Assembly: GCA_947095585.1 (NCBI GenBank)
Contig: OX352763.1
Coordinates: 34,335,462-34,399,461 of the forward strand
Length of the DNA stretch: 64,000 bases
Reading direction: 5' to 3'
Source of the DNA: Nephrocerus scutellatus
Lineage: Eukaryota; Arthropoda; Insecta; Diptera; Pipunculidae
Shown here: piece after piece, positions 54,290 through 64,000 of the stretch
Numbering within the stretch: the stretch's first letter is position 1
How the letters are laid out: every line of letters starts with the position of its first letter
Notes under the pieces: model-generated
Told to the model about the DNA's origin: nothing
What the model saw: the letters and a program-made list of their open reading frames with translations, nothing else
Database searches by the model: none
Translations under genes and position numbers: made by a program

Positions 54290-54910
54290 TCTACTGCTGG
54301 CAGGGATGGTCCCATTTTTTTTATTGATACTTACCTATATTACCTTTCATTGTTACCAACTAACCCCTAAAGCTCTTTCAAATGACTTGGGAAAATGCAT
54401 TTTTTTGAAAAAAACTAGAAACTTTGGATGTCTCACCTCCTTAAAGGGGACATTTCCGGAAAACAAAATGCCGATTTACAAAATCTGCTTAATTGGGGCT
54501 TTCATGGGAGGTATGTCCGAAAGCCCAAATCTCGAAAACCGTATACTGGAGTTTGCTATGTAGCACCTGTTTTTGTATGAGAAAAACTCTGTTATATGAA
54601 ATACCACTCAATTATATGAAACTGCACATAAACCAAATACAAATTAATCTAGCTTCCGTTAAACTTGGACCAAGCCCATAAACATAGTACGGCTGTGTAA
54701 AGTTAGTTTTTTACCTTTCATTTGGCACCAATACTTACTCCACCCACTTCTGGACACGCCACCTCTTTGACTTTTTATAAAAAGGCATTTTTTGGACTCT
54801 AACTCTGTCAAAGGGGAACGCCCCACCCACATTTACGGACGGGTGCGGGGTGCGTGGCTAAAATACTGTAAAACCGTATACTGAAGATATGCCAGAATAC
54901 ATTCTAAACA
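54290..54910. repeat. Dispersed repeat J, two diverged units
   Basis: Two units (about 54290-54560 and 54650-54900) each have ACCTTTCATT, a TAAAGGGGA/CAAAGGGGA segment and a GTATACTGgAG/GTATACTGaAG end. A third relative is at 63.45-63.66 kb with CTTCCGTTAAAacT and TTTTTACCTTTCATTT. Unknown class. Confidence 0.5.
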
Positions 54911-55448
54911 TTCCGAAGAAATAAAAGTATAGCCAAAGAAGGAATAGAATGGAAAGAATATAAATAAATTAATAAAATAATATTTATGTCAAATTCAGAA
55001 TATTAGGAATGTTTAGATGAAATAAACAAAACACCCTTTATTCTTAGGGTTTACAAGATTGTAACGATTTTGGTTTTGAAAAAAAATTGTTCGTTATATT
55101 GGAAATCTATACAATCTTGTAAGTCTTGAGTTTTTTAAATTGTGAGAGCTCATTGATTGTACTCAACTTTATGTTTGCATCAAAGTACTACCTGGCGATC
55201 CAATCTCGCTCCAAGCAATTTCAGTAGATGGGGTCGTCAGGTGTATTTTTTGATGAAAATAAAAATTCATGGCAGCCCATATTTATGAAGAAACGTTTGA
55301 AGAAAGGAGTACGACATTTTTGTAAAATTACTAAATGTTCAGTGCGCTGGCGACCGCATTTTCTTAAGAATTTTACACTTCGGCTAGCCGCATATTGAGC
55401 GCAGCACAGCTCACCATAGCCTTGCCTGATGTTTTTAGGATATAAAAT
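54911..55448. other. Intergenic, no recognisable gene
   Basis: Short minus-strand frame at 55221-55469 without recognisable domain. A direct pair ACAATCTTGTAA (about 55048 and 55110) is visible. Confidence 0.3.
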
Positions 55449-55749
55449 GGGTCTATTTTTTTTATTCAACCCGAGCGAGAGTAGTTACCCGGAGTACACC
55501 TAGCAAATGCTGTACGATGTAAAAATATACGATGTGTACACTGGGTAACTTTACTCGCTCTTACTCTGCCTTACTCTGATATTCATTTCAGAGTAAAAAA
55601 TATGAACTGTGTATACACCGTGTCGTGCTCGGTTCACAACAAAAAACACAGAGTACAGAGTAAAATTACCCCGGTTAAATAAAAAAACAAAAACAAAAAC
55701 AAATTTCTGACGTACACTGCTCGCTCGGGTTGAATAAAAAAACAGACCC
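55449..55749. mobile_element. MITE with 30-bp terminal inverted repeats (301 bp)
   Basis: The left end runs GGGTCTATTTTTTTTATTCA then ACCCGAGCGAG; the right end is its inverse, CTCGCTCGGGTTGAATAAAA then AAACAGACCC, matching over about 30 bp with one substitution and one indel. The interior has repeated TTACTCTG/CAGAGTA and TACACTGGGTAACTTTACTC motifs. No transposase is encoded. A target duplication was not identified. Confidence 0.8.
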
Positions 55750-55959
55750 TATGTGTTCTAAAAAGCTGTGTTTTCTTTTCTTTGGCGTACAATGAGGTCG
55801 ATTGATGCGTCACGAGGCCGGGTACTTCAGCGAGTAATGATATAAAAACATTAAAATTTAAGAGCACTAATTGTAAAATTTATTAACGGTCGGTCGGACG
55901 GTCTCAATGGGATAAAAATAAGTTTTATATAAAAAAACATGTAAGTAAAAAGTTTTTAA

Positions 55960-56220
55960 ATATTCGAAAACCACCAACCAAGATTATAAAAAAAGTATAA
56001 CTTTTCATCTCAAACGCCAATTTTATTTTGACGTTTCCTACAAAAAAAAGTATAAATTAAAATGACGTAATCAAGCAATACTTTTATTACGAAAATATTT
56101 TTGTCGTACATGCTTCAATAATTGTGATATGTCGAAATTATGAATTTGAGGATTTCGAATTGACGTAATTGGAATATAGAAATACGACTGTTACATGATC
56201 GGCCCCCAGAGAAATAAATC
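55960..56220. repeat. Dispersed repeat L, copy 1
   Basis: The run TTTTGTCGTACATGCTTcaA, ATTGTGATATGTCGAAATTA, GAGGATTTCGAATTGACGTA and GATCGGCCCC recurs with variation at 62.69-62.81 kb in the same orientation. The second half has inverse GTCGAAAT/ATTTCGAC-type motifs. No coding content. Confidence 0.5.
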
Positions 56221-56490
56221 GGACTTTTCGTAAATTTCGGAACTTTACCAAATATCCGACATAAAAAAACACCCTCATAAAGAATATATTCTACTACTTT
56301 TTGTGTCAACCCTTATTTTAAACGTCATTAGTTGTCAAAAATACTATTCCATTTCAGAACGTTGACTTAAAAGGTCTTTACGTAATTTTTGCGATTTTTT
56401 TGATCAAACTGTAGGCAGCAATTACGATAATTATTGCTGTACAATAAGCAAGATTGTTCTTTCTGGCGGCTGGCAAAGAGAAGAATCAAC

Positions 56491-56850
56491 ATGGGTAACG
56501 GTTTGACTTTGTATGTGAAGCCGGATGTAACGCCAGATCCTACGAAGGAAACCAAATTCGATCCATTGATGGGCTTTCCTAATGGACGCAAAGAACGTGT
56601 TATGATCGCAACACACGAGGAAATGGTATCCGCTAAACTGGCACTAGAGGATCGCGATTACTGTGCACACAAGCTGCTCAACTACCGTTCGTGTCGGTCG
56701 GATGTTTTTCCATTCGTCTACAAATGTGCACACGAGAAACACGATTATCTGAATTGCGAATACGACGACTACGTCTTGCGTATGAAGGAATACGAACGCG
56801 AGCGGAGGCTCATGGAACGCGAGAAACGCCTCGGAAGGCAAGCTGCATAA
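56491..56850 (+). CDS. NDUFB7: NADH dehydrogenase 1 beta subcomplex subunit 7 (complex I B18)
   Basis: A single exon on the plus strand encodes 119 residues from the ATG at 56491 (context AATCAACATGG); no upstream in-frame ATG with better context is needed. The twin CX9C motif is C58-C68 (CAHKLLNYRSC) and C79-C89 (CAHEKHDYLNC), the signature of subunit B18, which folds in the mitochondrial intermembrane space with two disulphides. The N-terminus MGNG is an N-myristoylation site as known for this subunit. The C-terminus is highly charged (YERERRLMEREKRLGR), again as in the family. It is an accessory subunit of respiratory complex I at the membrane arm. GAATAAATG at about 56900 and AAATAAATA at about 56957 are candidate polyadenylation signals. 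The gene faces NAT10 tail-to-tail with 246 bp between coding ends. The fly name would be ND-B18. Confidence 0.95.
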   Translation: MGNGLTLYVKPDVTPDPTKETKFDPLMGFPNGRKERVMIATHEEMVSAKLALEDRDYCAHKLLNYRSCRSDVFPFVYKCAHEKHDYLNCEYDDYVLRMKEYERERRLMEREKRLGRQAA

Positions 56851-57096
56851 AACTCAATTGACAGAAACACAACACAACACCCATAGGTTACTATAAAATT
56901 GAATAAATGCTTCTATTTTTATTTCATGAATTTAGTTGTAAACCGCAGTTCATCAAAATAAATACTTGCTGGAATGGAATGAGCCAGATTGTTAGTCGGT
57001 CGACACCAAAAAAAAAAAGTGAAAATCTCAAATGATAGAGGTCGTTTTTTTTAATTAAAATATTTTTTTTATGTTGTCAACAAAATGAATATAATT

Positions 57097-60000
57097 TCAA
57101 ATTATAGATTTGCCACCGCCTCCCTTGGACTTTTTGCCAAATTTCATCCTTTTCTTTTTTGGCTGATGCTGCTGCTGTTGCGAATTTGTTTCGATTGGTT
57201 CGTCTAAACGCTTGATACCACTGTAAACAAGGAAATAGATGGCAAGTGAAAGGGACACATAAATAGTGAAAATGCAAACCTTTTTACAGATATCAATTTT
57301 CCTTTTCCGTCGTTCGTTGACAGAGCCTTGGACCAATCCTCATCGGTGCCCTTGATTGCGAAATCTTTAAAGCTTTCCATTTTTAAATTCTTTAATTCTT
57401 CGCGTTGTTTTTGTGAAAGGACCTAGTTAGTGGACAGAAAGGTTTCAACATTTATATAAATTATATAAACTAAATCCCCCCCGTTTGTTACCTGTGCAGT
57501 CTGGTTCAGTTCTTCGTTCAATGAGAGCGAAATTGGCACCAACTCCTCACCTCGATTTAAATCTTTCTCACTGATCATTTCACTTTCAATGTGTCCTTCT
57601 ATAACTTTCAAAAAGTGTTTTGTTGCCTTTTTAATAAGATCATAGAATTTGGCTAGGATTTGGTTGGCAGGCATATTAAGTTCCGCGGAGATGTTATCTA
57701 CTGTTTTGCCTTGAACACCAATTGCGAGGAGGACAGCCTAAAAAATTAGATTTTTTATTAATCTGACTCAAATAATAATGAGACCAGCGTACCTTTTGCA
57801 ACGTGTCAATTTGTAGCCCATCGAGTTTCCCTTGAAAATACAAATAACCAATATCTGTCACCAGATCCAAAATCAAACGATATTCAATTTGATTGCGGGA
57901 ATATGACTCCAAACGTTGTATATCGTGCGGCAGGAAGTATACATCGAGGGTGTGCTTGTCGAGTTCTAGAAAGAAAAAAAAAATTCGTAAGACTTCGCCC
58001 CGACTCCAAACTATGTCAAGTCTCTCACCCTTCTCCTGGACTTTCACCGACTTATTGTCCAAAATCGACAAAGCCAAATTGATGGGAAACTCTCGGAAGA
58101 CCTTTGCTAAAAGTTTAATGATGCGACGACGAAAATCATTAAAATACAATGTAAGCCACTCTGCATTGGCTTTCTCCTGAAGTCCCTGTTTGTTGAGTGT
58201 GTTCAGCATAATGCAGGTATGCTCACCGGTTAGATCGTTTGCTTTTTGACTGAAGGCAGATAAAATAAGTGGCCGACTTGTTACAGTTACTACTTTTACT
58301 TACCTTATATAAACTGGGATAAAGCCTTGATTTTTCCAGAATTTCAACAAATCCTTTGTCAATCCATATGATGTACCGATGTAGTCGATGTTTTCTGGCA
58401 ACCGTTCGCTGAGACGTCTTAAAAGAGTTGGAATTTTTCGGCGAGGAGTGATTTTTTCCTTCAGCAAATCGACATCGTCTTCTTCAACTTCTTCGATACC
58501 TACAAAGGGAACATTGCTACTTAAATGAACACAATTTTTTGCGTTAAAAAATCCAAACCATTTGAATTTGTCGCCTCTGTTTGGTTTTCATTCAAATCAG
58601 CAAACTTCTTTTCGTAGTAGTCTTTGAGAAGCTTAACCGCTCGCTTACCGTATCCCATCTAAATATAATTATAGTTTTTTTTTTAATACAAAACGACATT
58701 TAATGCCAAAAAAATGCAATATACCCTTTGATAATTCGGATGAGTCGCAATTCGGACAATTCGTAAGCCTGATAACTTGGGAAATTCACGATCACCAAAC
58801 TGTTCCGAAACATTCCACGGAATTAAATCACCACTCGCCTTTTTGCCGCGTCCCAGTGAGTCGGTGATAGTCCGCGATGAAATTTCTCCTTCCAGGGCAA
58901 CTTGGACGACAGTGAGAATCTCTGGCAGTTGGTCTTTTCGTTGAATTGGACCGAGCAGACAAAACAGATGGTGCGCTGGAGCATCGCTCATCATTTGCAA
59001 GTCATTGGGACTATTCTTGTAATGAGAAGCCACATAAATTGATACAACACGATGCAAAAATGATTCCGCTGCCTTGTGGTACGAGAAGAGGGCATCCCGA
59101 TCAATGTAGTACAATTCGCAGACGTCCGGCGTTGGACAGCCGGAGTTAATAATAGGAACAGACGTTGCATCGAGGCACAAAAGATTGATGAGCCAACTTT
59201 CAATGTCATCTAATTCACGGTAGCGAATTGATTCATCAAGTTTAATCTGATAAGAGAAGAGGAAGATATATTATAAAAAGACTGCTGCTATTAAGGAATA
59301 TACATACCGGAGGCGGGGCATTGTTTTCCTTTTGTAACTGTGAGATCAACTTTAAACTTAATGACCTGCCTGTGCCTTCGTAGCCGTTAATCGTCGATGC
59401 CATAAAAATAAGATAGGGACCCATCATCTTCTTTACCAATGGCAAAGGAATCGCAGCCGCTTCATCGATTAGCAATAAATCGGCAGCATTCAGGAGATGC
59501 GTATCGTTTGGAGCAATATACTGAATAGTCTGGCGATTTTGCCGATTGACGTTTATGCGTATTATGGCCTTTTTATAGTCAGCATTGGTCGAACGAATAA
59601 TCGTGTAGTCCGAATGTTCTTGATATTCAAGACTATCAAATCCTTTAAGCACAAATTCGAAGAGTGTTATCAAATTTTCAGGGTGTGGAGAAGTGACATA
59701 AACATTCACATAACCAAAAGCGATCGCAGCTGCTATGGAAAGACCCATCGCAGCAGATTTACCGCGACCACGAGCTGCTGTCAGTGATGTCGGTGGTCTG
59801 AAAGAGAAAAGCAAAAACTGAAATAAATATACCATAGGAAGTAGGAACTACTTTTAGAGCATACTTCAACTGCTTTTCAGCGAGAGCTTCAATGAATTGA
59901 GCCACTGCTTTCGCTTGATCGTAGGTCCTGCAGAGATTAACCAATGGTCCAGCTGGTGGTGTGTCCCGTAGACTGTCTTTAAGTTCTTGCAGCATATCAT

Positions 60001-60958
60001 CGTTCTCAGACTTGCTGACTGCTGCAGGCTGGTAAAAATATAAATTGCAAATAGTAAATTAGTATTCCGAATATTTAAGTTCTTTTTTATTTGAAGCTCA
60101 CATTAACCGGATCCACATTGATTGTCTTCGAGCTCAGTGGCAGAACAGTCAAATCATCATTTACAACCAGACAGCGCTTGCAATCCGCAAGTGACAAAAT
60201 TAAACGCTCATTGAAACGGCAAGTAACTGTCTGGTGGGCTTCTGTGCGGAAACGCTTGTGAACATCCATGCTCATGGTATACAGTTGCTTCAAGGAAGTC
60301 AGTGACTTAAGTAAAAGGATAATTAATCCACCACCTTCGACTGTTTCAACTGTGCGTGCAAGTAGATTTGGTGTAAGTGCTTCGAAATCCTGTTTAAAGG
60401 TTCATTTAAGAATAAATTACACTCTCATTCTATTGAGATTCGGCAGACCGTCTTACCTGCAAAACACAAACGCCATAAGTACGTCCAAGGATCGCATGCG
60501 TTTCGCTATAGTAACGACCATGAATTGTAGTCGAAACGCGGAATGTGTCGAACAGGTCCGCGTCGTTAACATCGATTTTCCCAGCTGCAATCTTTTTTGC
60601 ACGCTTTTTTCCGTGGCTGTTAAGAAATTCGATTACAACCTATCATCTTTAAAGGAAACCGAAAGGATTCACAAAATTATCTTACTTGGAAATTGCTTCA
60701 TCCTTGTTCTTGTAGCACCATAGCACCGTTGGTCTCGCTTTCACTGTAGATTTTGTCAGAATATCATACAAAATTGGAACCTATTAAGTAAATATTACAT
60801 TTGCTAAGTGCTTTTTCGAGAAACAGCTAAATAAACTTTAGTCAACCAACCTGATCCCTTGCTTTGTCACCAATAATAACAAACATCGTGCGATGTCCCA
60901 ACTTAACGCCATTTTCGATCATCACTCGAATGCGATTATCAATCTTCTTTTTTACCAT
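57097..60958 (-). CDS. NAT10: RNA cytidine acetyltransferase NAT10
   Basis: Fourteen minus-strand exons join in frame to about 1009 residues: 60958-60851, 60780-60686, 60616-60457, 60389-60102, 60028-59865, 59797-59308, 59246-58725, 58658-58559, 58499-58304, 58249-58029, 57965-57793 (end uncertain by one base), 57737-57492, 57422-57280 and 57220-57097. All introns are GT-AG and short. The start is MVKKKIDNRIRVMIENGVKL. An N-terminal TmcA-like domain is followed by the helicase-type ATPase with Walker A ARGRGKSA (about 280-287) and LLLIDEAAAIPL as Walker B. The GNAT acetyltransferase has ATHPNYQRMGYGKRA (about 601-615), and the C-terminal part resembles the tRNA-binding region. It ends in a basic tail (PKKKRMKFGKKSKGGGGK) fit for the nucleolus. 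The length agrees with the human protein (1025). It uses acetyl-CoA and ATP to form N4-acetylcytidine in 18S rRNA and tRNAs. QRMGYG keeps the two glycines of the acetyl-CoA loop. No damage is visible. Confidence 0.95.
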
Positions 60959-61214
60959 TTTAGAAAAGATTTGTTAGTACACTTTATTATTCACTAAATT
61001 TTTAATTGTAGACAACCGCTGTTGAGTTTAGGTTTGAATGAATGCAAGTAATAGAGAGTAAACTTCGCACACGTGCGACAAGCCGACAACCAAAAACTTT
61101 GACAGTTGTCTTTTCAAATATGTTTTGGTTTGTTCTTTTGACAATAAATGTCGATTTTCAATCGCACAAACCATACAGAATACATTTCAACAGAATGGCT
61201 GTCAAAGTTACATC
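60959..61214. promoter_or_regulatory. Upstream region of NAT10 (inferred promoter area)
   Basis: The 256 bp between the NAT10 ATG and MITE K must hold the 5' UTR and core promoter unless transcription starts inside the MITE. No TATA box on the minus strand is obvious. A CACACGTGCGAC stretch with an E-box (CACGTG) lies at about 61068-61079. Confidence 0.3.
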
Positions 61215-61726
61215 TTGTTCAATGAGTCTGTTCCAGTTCAAAGCAGAAAATATCAGGTTTTCGTGTTCAATGAGAAAAATTTAAGTCTGAGATTGTTCTA
61301 CTTTGTGTTCATTGACTCTGCTCTGGACAATTATTCTGCACCTACTCATAAGGTAGAACAGATTTGTGAGTAATGTCAAATCAGCTGTATATGCAAATTT
61401 CATGCTCTCTACTCGGCGTTGCTGGAACTTGTATCGCTTGAAAAACTATTTCCACTTTGCGAATCACTATCAATCACTTCTAATACCATTTGTTAAAAAA
61501 AATCGATCTCCATTCTTTTTTAATTTCTATTTCACGATTGCTCTTACACCTCAGTCAAAACTAAAATAAACTATCCGTTAATAGAAAAAGATAGGGATAA
61601 AAGATAACAAATAGAATAGAAAATGAAGTAATTTTTGACATATGGCTGTAATTTTCTGTTCTAACTTGATCTGACATTATTCACAAATTTATGCTGTTCT
61701 GTTCTGCCTTTTTTCTCATTGAACAA
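61215..61726 (-). mobile_element. MITE K, copy 2 (512 bp), inverted relative to copy 1
   Basis: The ends are TTGTTCAATGAGTCTGTTCC and CTTTTTTCTCATTGAACAA, inverse over at least 12 bp. Segments CAGGTTTTCGTGTTCAATGA, GTTCTACTTTGTGTTCA, AGGTAGAACAGATTTGTGAG, CATATGGCTGTAATTTTCTG and TTCTAACTTGATCTGACATT are the reverse complement of segments at 50.30-50.62 kb in reverse order. About 190 bp of extra AT-rich sequence (roughly 61430-61620) is absent from copy 1. Confidence 0.75.
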
Positions 61727-62290
61727 TATTCCATAATTGGTTTTATCGGATTGCGTGGTCAACGCTGTGCAAATGTAACATATCTGTCTCTGATCATATC
61801 ATATCATATCTGTCAGATCAAAAAATTATCTGCTGTGTTTAGAGAAAAGTTTTATTTTTCACCTAAAAGCCCCACAGTAGTCGACATGTCCCATTTGTAA
61901 AAAAAACAAACAAGTACAGCTGTGAAAATATGTTCTGTATATTTTTTCAGAGTAAAAAGATAATATCCAAGAATTATCGGATCGTACAGGTTCAGAGATA
62001 ACTGATTTCTCGGAGATTAAAAAAAAACCCAGATATGAATTCGGACAGTTAAATTATCTCTCGGCATACTCCGAGATTAAAAAAGAATACAGCCGTAGAA
62101 ACAAAACAAAATTTGACATTTGTAGTTAATGCAAAATTTACATTGAGGCGTGCGAGACAAAGTAAAAAAGTCTATAGTTAAATTGAAGTTGTGGTTAACC
62201 AAAATGGATTGAAATTACACGAATGTTAAAGTTATTTTATAGTAACATGGGAAATGTTATCCATAGCATAATGGTAACATTGAAAAATAT
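61727..62290. other. AT-rich stretch with short direct repeats
   Basis: ATCATATCATATCATATC at about 61793-61812 is a short microsatellite. The paired segments CGGAGATTAAAAAA and CCGAGATTAAAAAAG near 62010 and 62070 are direct repeats. No gene was recognised. Confidence 0.35.
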
Positions 62291-62294
62291 ACTA

Positions 62295-62445
62295 CTTCTC
62301 TCGTCTAGCTAACAACCATTGTTATTTAACTAATCAATTGAAACACAAAATGGAAGAAATAATGAAAATAGTTTGCAAATAAAATGTCAAACTGAAAACA
62401 TGAAGAAGAAATCTTAACTATACCCGACTGGGATTTTGCACACAT
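62295..62445. mobile_element. Degraded copy of the 48.6-kb MITE
   Basis: CTCTCGTCTAGCTAACAACC at the left, GTTTGCAAATAAAATGTCAA in the middle and AAATCTTAACTATACCC at the right parallel the 48.59-48.93 kb element. The right terminus is lost. Confidence 0.4.
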
Positions 62446-62559
62446 CGAGTCGCCTTTTTTGAGCGACTTTAGGGAAAAGCGTACTACGTATATACTACGT
62501 ATTTGTAATTTTGTCAATACAAATTTCGTTGCTTATATAGAATATTAAATTTATTTATT

Positions 62560-62815
62560 AAAAGTATATATTAGTTTTATATATAAAAAATATAAATATT
62601 TTTGAATATTCAAAAAAAAAAAAAAAAAAAAAAGTAAACAAGTATAAACAACAACAAAACAAACATTCGAAATAGCGCTATCGGGCAATAGTTTTATTTC
62701 GAAAAATACTTTGTCGTACATGCTTACAAAATTGCAATGTGTCGAAATTACGACTTTGAAGATTTCGACTTGTCGTAAGTCGAAATAAGACATATATATA
62801 ATTGGCCCCAAGATA
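62560..62815. repeat. Dispersed repeat L, copy 2
   Basis: CTTTGTCGTACATGCTTACA, ATTGCAATGTGTCGAAATTA, GAAGATTTCGACTTGTCGTA and ATTGGCCCCA match copy 1 at 55.96-56.22 kb. An A tract at about 62612-62634 lies in its left half. Confidence 0.5.
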
Positions 62816-63069
62816 TAGCCAGATATCCAAAACGCATAGAAGATGGATTTTATCGGATTTTTTACTATTACTACCATAAGTTGTTATCTAGTTTATCCGC
62901 CGCTAGTATTCAGCCAATTTACAATCCCAAAATAAGGTAGGTTCATAACAGCTTAAAAAAGGATGTGAAACTGGAATTTATAATTTTGTCATAAATTAAT
63001 AATAATGCCATTATTAATGACCACGTAATGTGTCTATTTGGTAGACAATAAGTACTCGAGATCTTGTTT

Positions 63070-63425
63070 TTTAAATTATGGCTGGCTGGTTAGCGAAATC
63101 TTACGATCGAATTTTAATCCACTTCTTAATAACAGATTTTATTTAATCTTTGCACTCATCAGCATAGACATCTCACCTTTTCCTCTCCCTAATTTCCTAA
63201 CGACCGCGCTGTGCTAAGCATTATAAGGGTGCAAACCGCTTTAGCGTGTATACATTATAAAAAAAAATCTGTATCATCCGATGACAACACTTTCTATAAA
63301 AAATTTATAGTTATAGGGGCCTGCCATATAAATTTCTTCAAAATTAACCCGATTTTATCAAACTTTACACACGTGTATATAAGATTAGAAAATTTGTAAT
63401 TTTTATGTATTGGTTAGTATTTTAC
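63070..63425 (+). repeat. Dispersed repeat H, copy 7, with a LINE 3'-end insert
   Basis: The head (ATGGCTGGCTGGTTAGCGAA, TTTAATCCACTTCTTAAT) is followed by a segment with GCTGTGCTAAGCATTATAAG and GGTGCAAACCGCTTTAG, which is the CR1-like 3' terminus. Family-H sequence resumes at about 63272 (GACAACACTTTCTATAAAAA) and ends in AATTTTTATGTATTGGTTAG. A nested insertion is likely. Confidence 0.5.
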
Positions 63426-63454
63426 AGTGTGCCTATATTTGTAATATAATGAAA

Positions 63455-63655
63455 TATAAATGTATCCACCTTCCGTTAAAACTATGCCACGCCCGTAAGA
63501 ACAGTAGGACAGTGTGGAACTAATTTTTACCTTTCATTTTTTAACAATATGAATGTCACTCCCGTGACCGCCATGAAAAAATGCGGTTTTCAGGGAGTGT
63601 ACAATGAGGGCTTTCAGGGAAGGGGTGTTTGGAACCCCAAATTCAATGCGGGCTA
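63455..63655. repeat. Dispersed repeat J, copy 3
   Basis: CTTCCGTTAAAACTATGCCA, CGCCCGTAAGAACAGTAGGA and TTTTTACCTTTCATTT parallel 54.65-54.72 kb. The end with GGCTATACTGCAGTTTAG may correspond to the GTATACTGGAGTTTGC end at 54.55 kb. Confidence 0.45.
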
Positions 63656-63985
63656 TACTGCAGTTTAGCCCAAAATTTACCAGATTTTCTTCAAATTTTA
63701 TACGCATGTGTATCTCCGATGCACAAAACTTTTTGGAGTGATCGGGCCCTGGGGTTCCCATGCAAATTTTTTAAAAATTAACTGGATTTTCTTCAAATTT
63801 TATACATCTGTATATCTCCGATGTACAAAACTTTTTGTAAATTTTTTGGAGTGATCAGACCCCATGCTCCCAATTTTTTTTAAAAAAAGAAACCCGATTT
63901 TATTTAAACTTTGCACCCATGTGTTTTAGAGAATTTATATGAAAAATTTAAATTTTTATGGGTTGTTTTATAACAGCCAAACGAG
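63656..63985 (+). repeat. Dispersed repeat H, copy 8
   Basis: Two to three units (AGATTTTCTTCAAATTTTAT, ACGCATGTGTATCTCCGATG, CACAAAACTTTTTGGAGTGA, TCGGGCCCTGGGG) run to the shared terminus TTTAGAGAATTTATATGAAA and TTTTTATGGGTTG. The head is missing. Confidence 0.6.
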
Positions 63986-64000
63986 CCGTTTTCCCATAGC

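Noticed and set aside
60268..60723. 151-codon plus-strand frame
   Set aside because: It is antisense to NAT10 exons 2-4 and has no recognisable domain.

Overview
This is eukaryotic nuclear DNA, most likely from a brachyceran fly (a tephritid-type fruit fly is my best guess, from gene content and transposon mix; the sequence does not prove it). It is AT-rich, has GT-AG introns of roughly 45-150 bp, and about 47 kb of repeat-filled DNA precedes a compact block of conserved host genes. No bacterial signals were seen.

Region 1-47 kb is a transposon graveyard. It holds at least four LINE types. One is a CR1/Jockey-like element with an intact 946-residue ORF2 at 10251-13091, plus a truncated copy of it near 4.0-5.0 kb. 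A second is an RTE-like family whose 3' end carries an (ATG/ATC)n tail, with pieces at about 8.5, 13.6, 19, 26.9-29.8, 39, 44.5-46 and 49 kb. A third is another RTE-like family, at 7.4-8.5 and 24.3-25.7 kb. The fourth is LOA-like, with RNase H and a C-terminal Cys knuckle, at 20-22.4, 22.9-23.5, 31.4-32.3, 38.6 and 49.5 kb. There is also a decayed Ty3/gypsy provirus with one LTR (40.6-42.8 kb), a probable solo LTR (4.06-4.42 kb), tRNA-derived SINEs, several MITEs with visible terminal inverted repeats, a 108/118-bp tandem array (36.3-37.0 kb), and eight copies of an unclassified repeat with internal minisatellite units.

Region 47-61 kb holds five host genes: a MARVEL-domain protein, probably singles bar (minus); the ATP synthase membrane subunit DAPIT (plus); a PBK/TOPK-type kinase (minus); complex I subunit NDUFB7 (plus); and the RNA cytidine acetyltransferase NAT10 (minus, 14 exons). 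DAPIT/kinase and NDUFB7/NAT10 are tail-to-tail pairs. Two genes serve oxidative phosphorylation, NAT10 serves ribosome and tRNA modification, the kinase is a cell-cycle/MAPK-type enzyme and the MARVEL protein is expected in muscle cell fusion; I see no common pathway. The kinase, the two OXPHOS genes and NAT10 lie between two copies of one MITE in opposite orientation (50.3 and 61.2-61.7 kb).

The most distinctive non-genic observations are a tRNA-derived SINE copy with a 13-bp target-site duplication inside an RTE fragment (49.1-49.3 kb), the inverted MITE pair around the gene block, a foldback structure at 16.6-17.15 kb, and the minisatellite-bearing dispersed repeat. I found no convincing new enzymatic or defence system.
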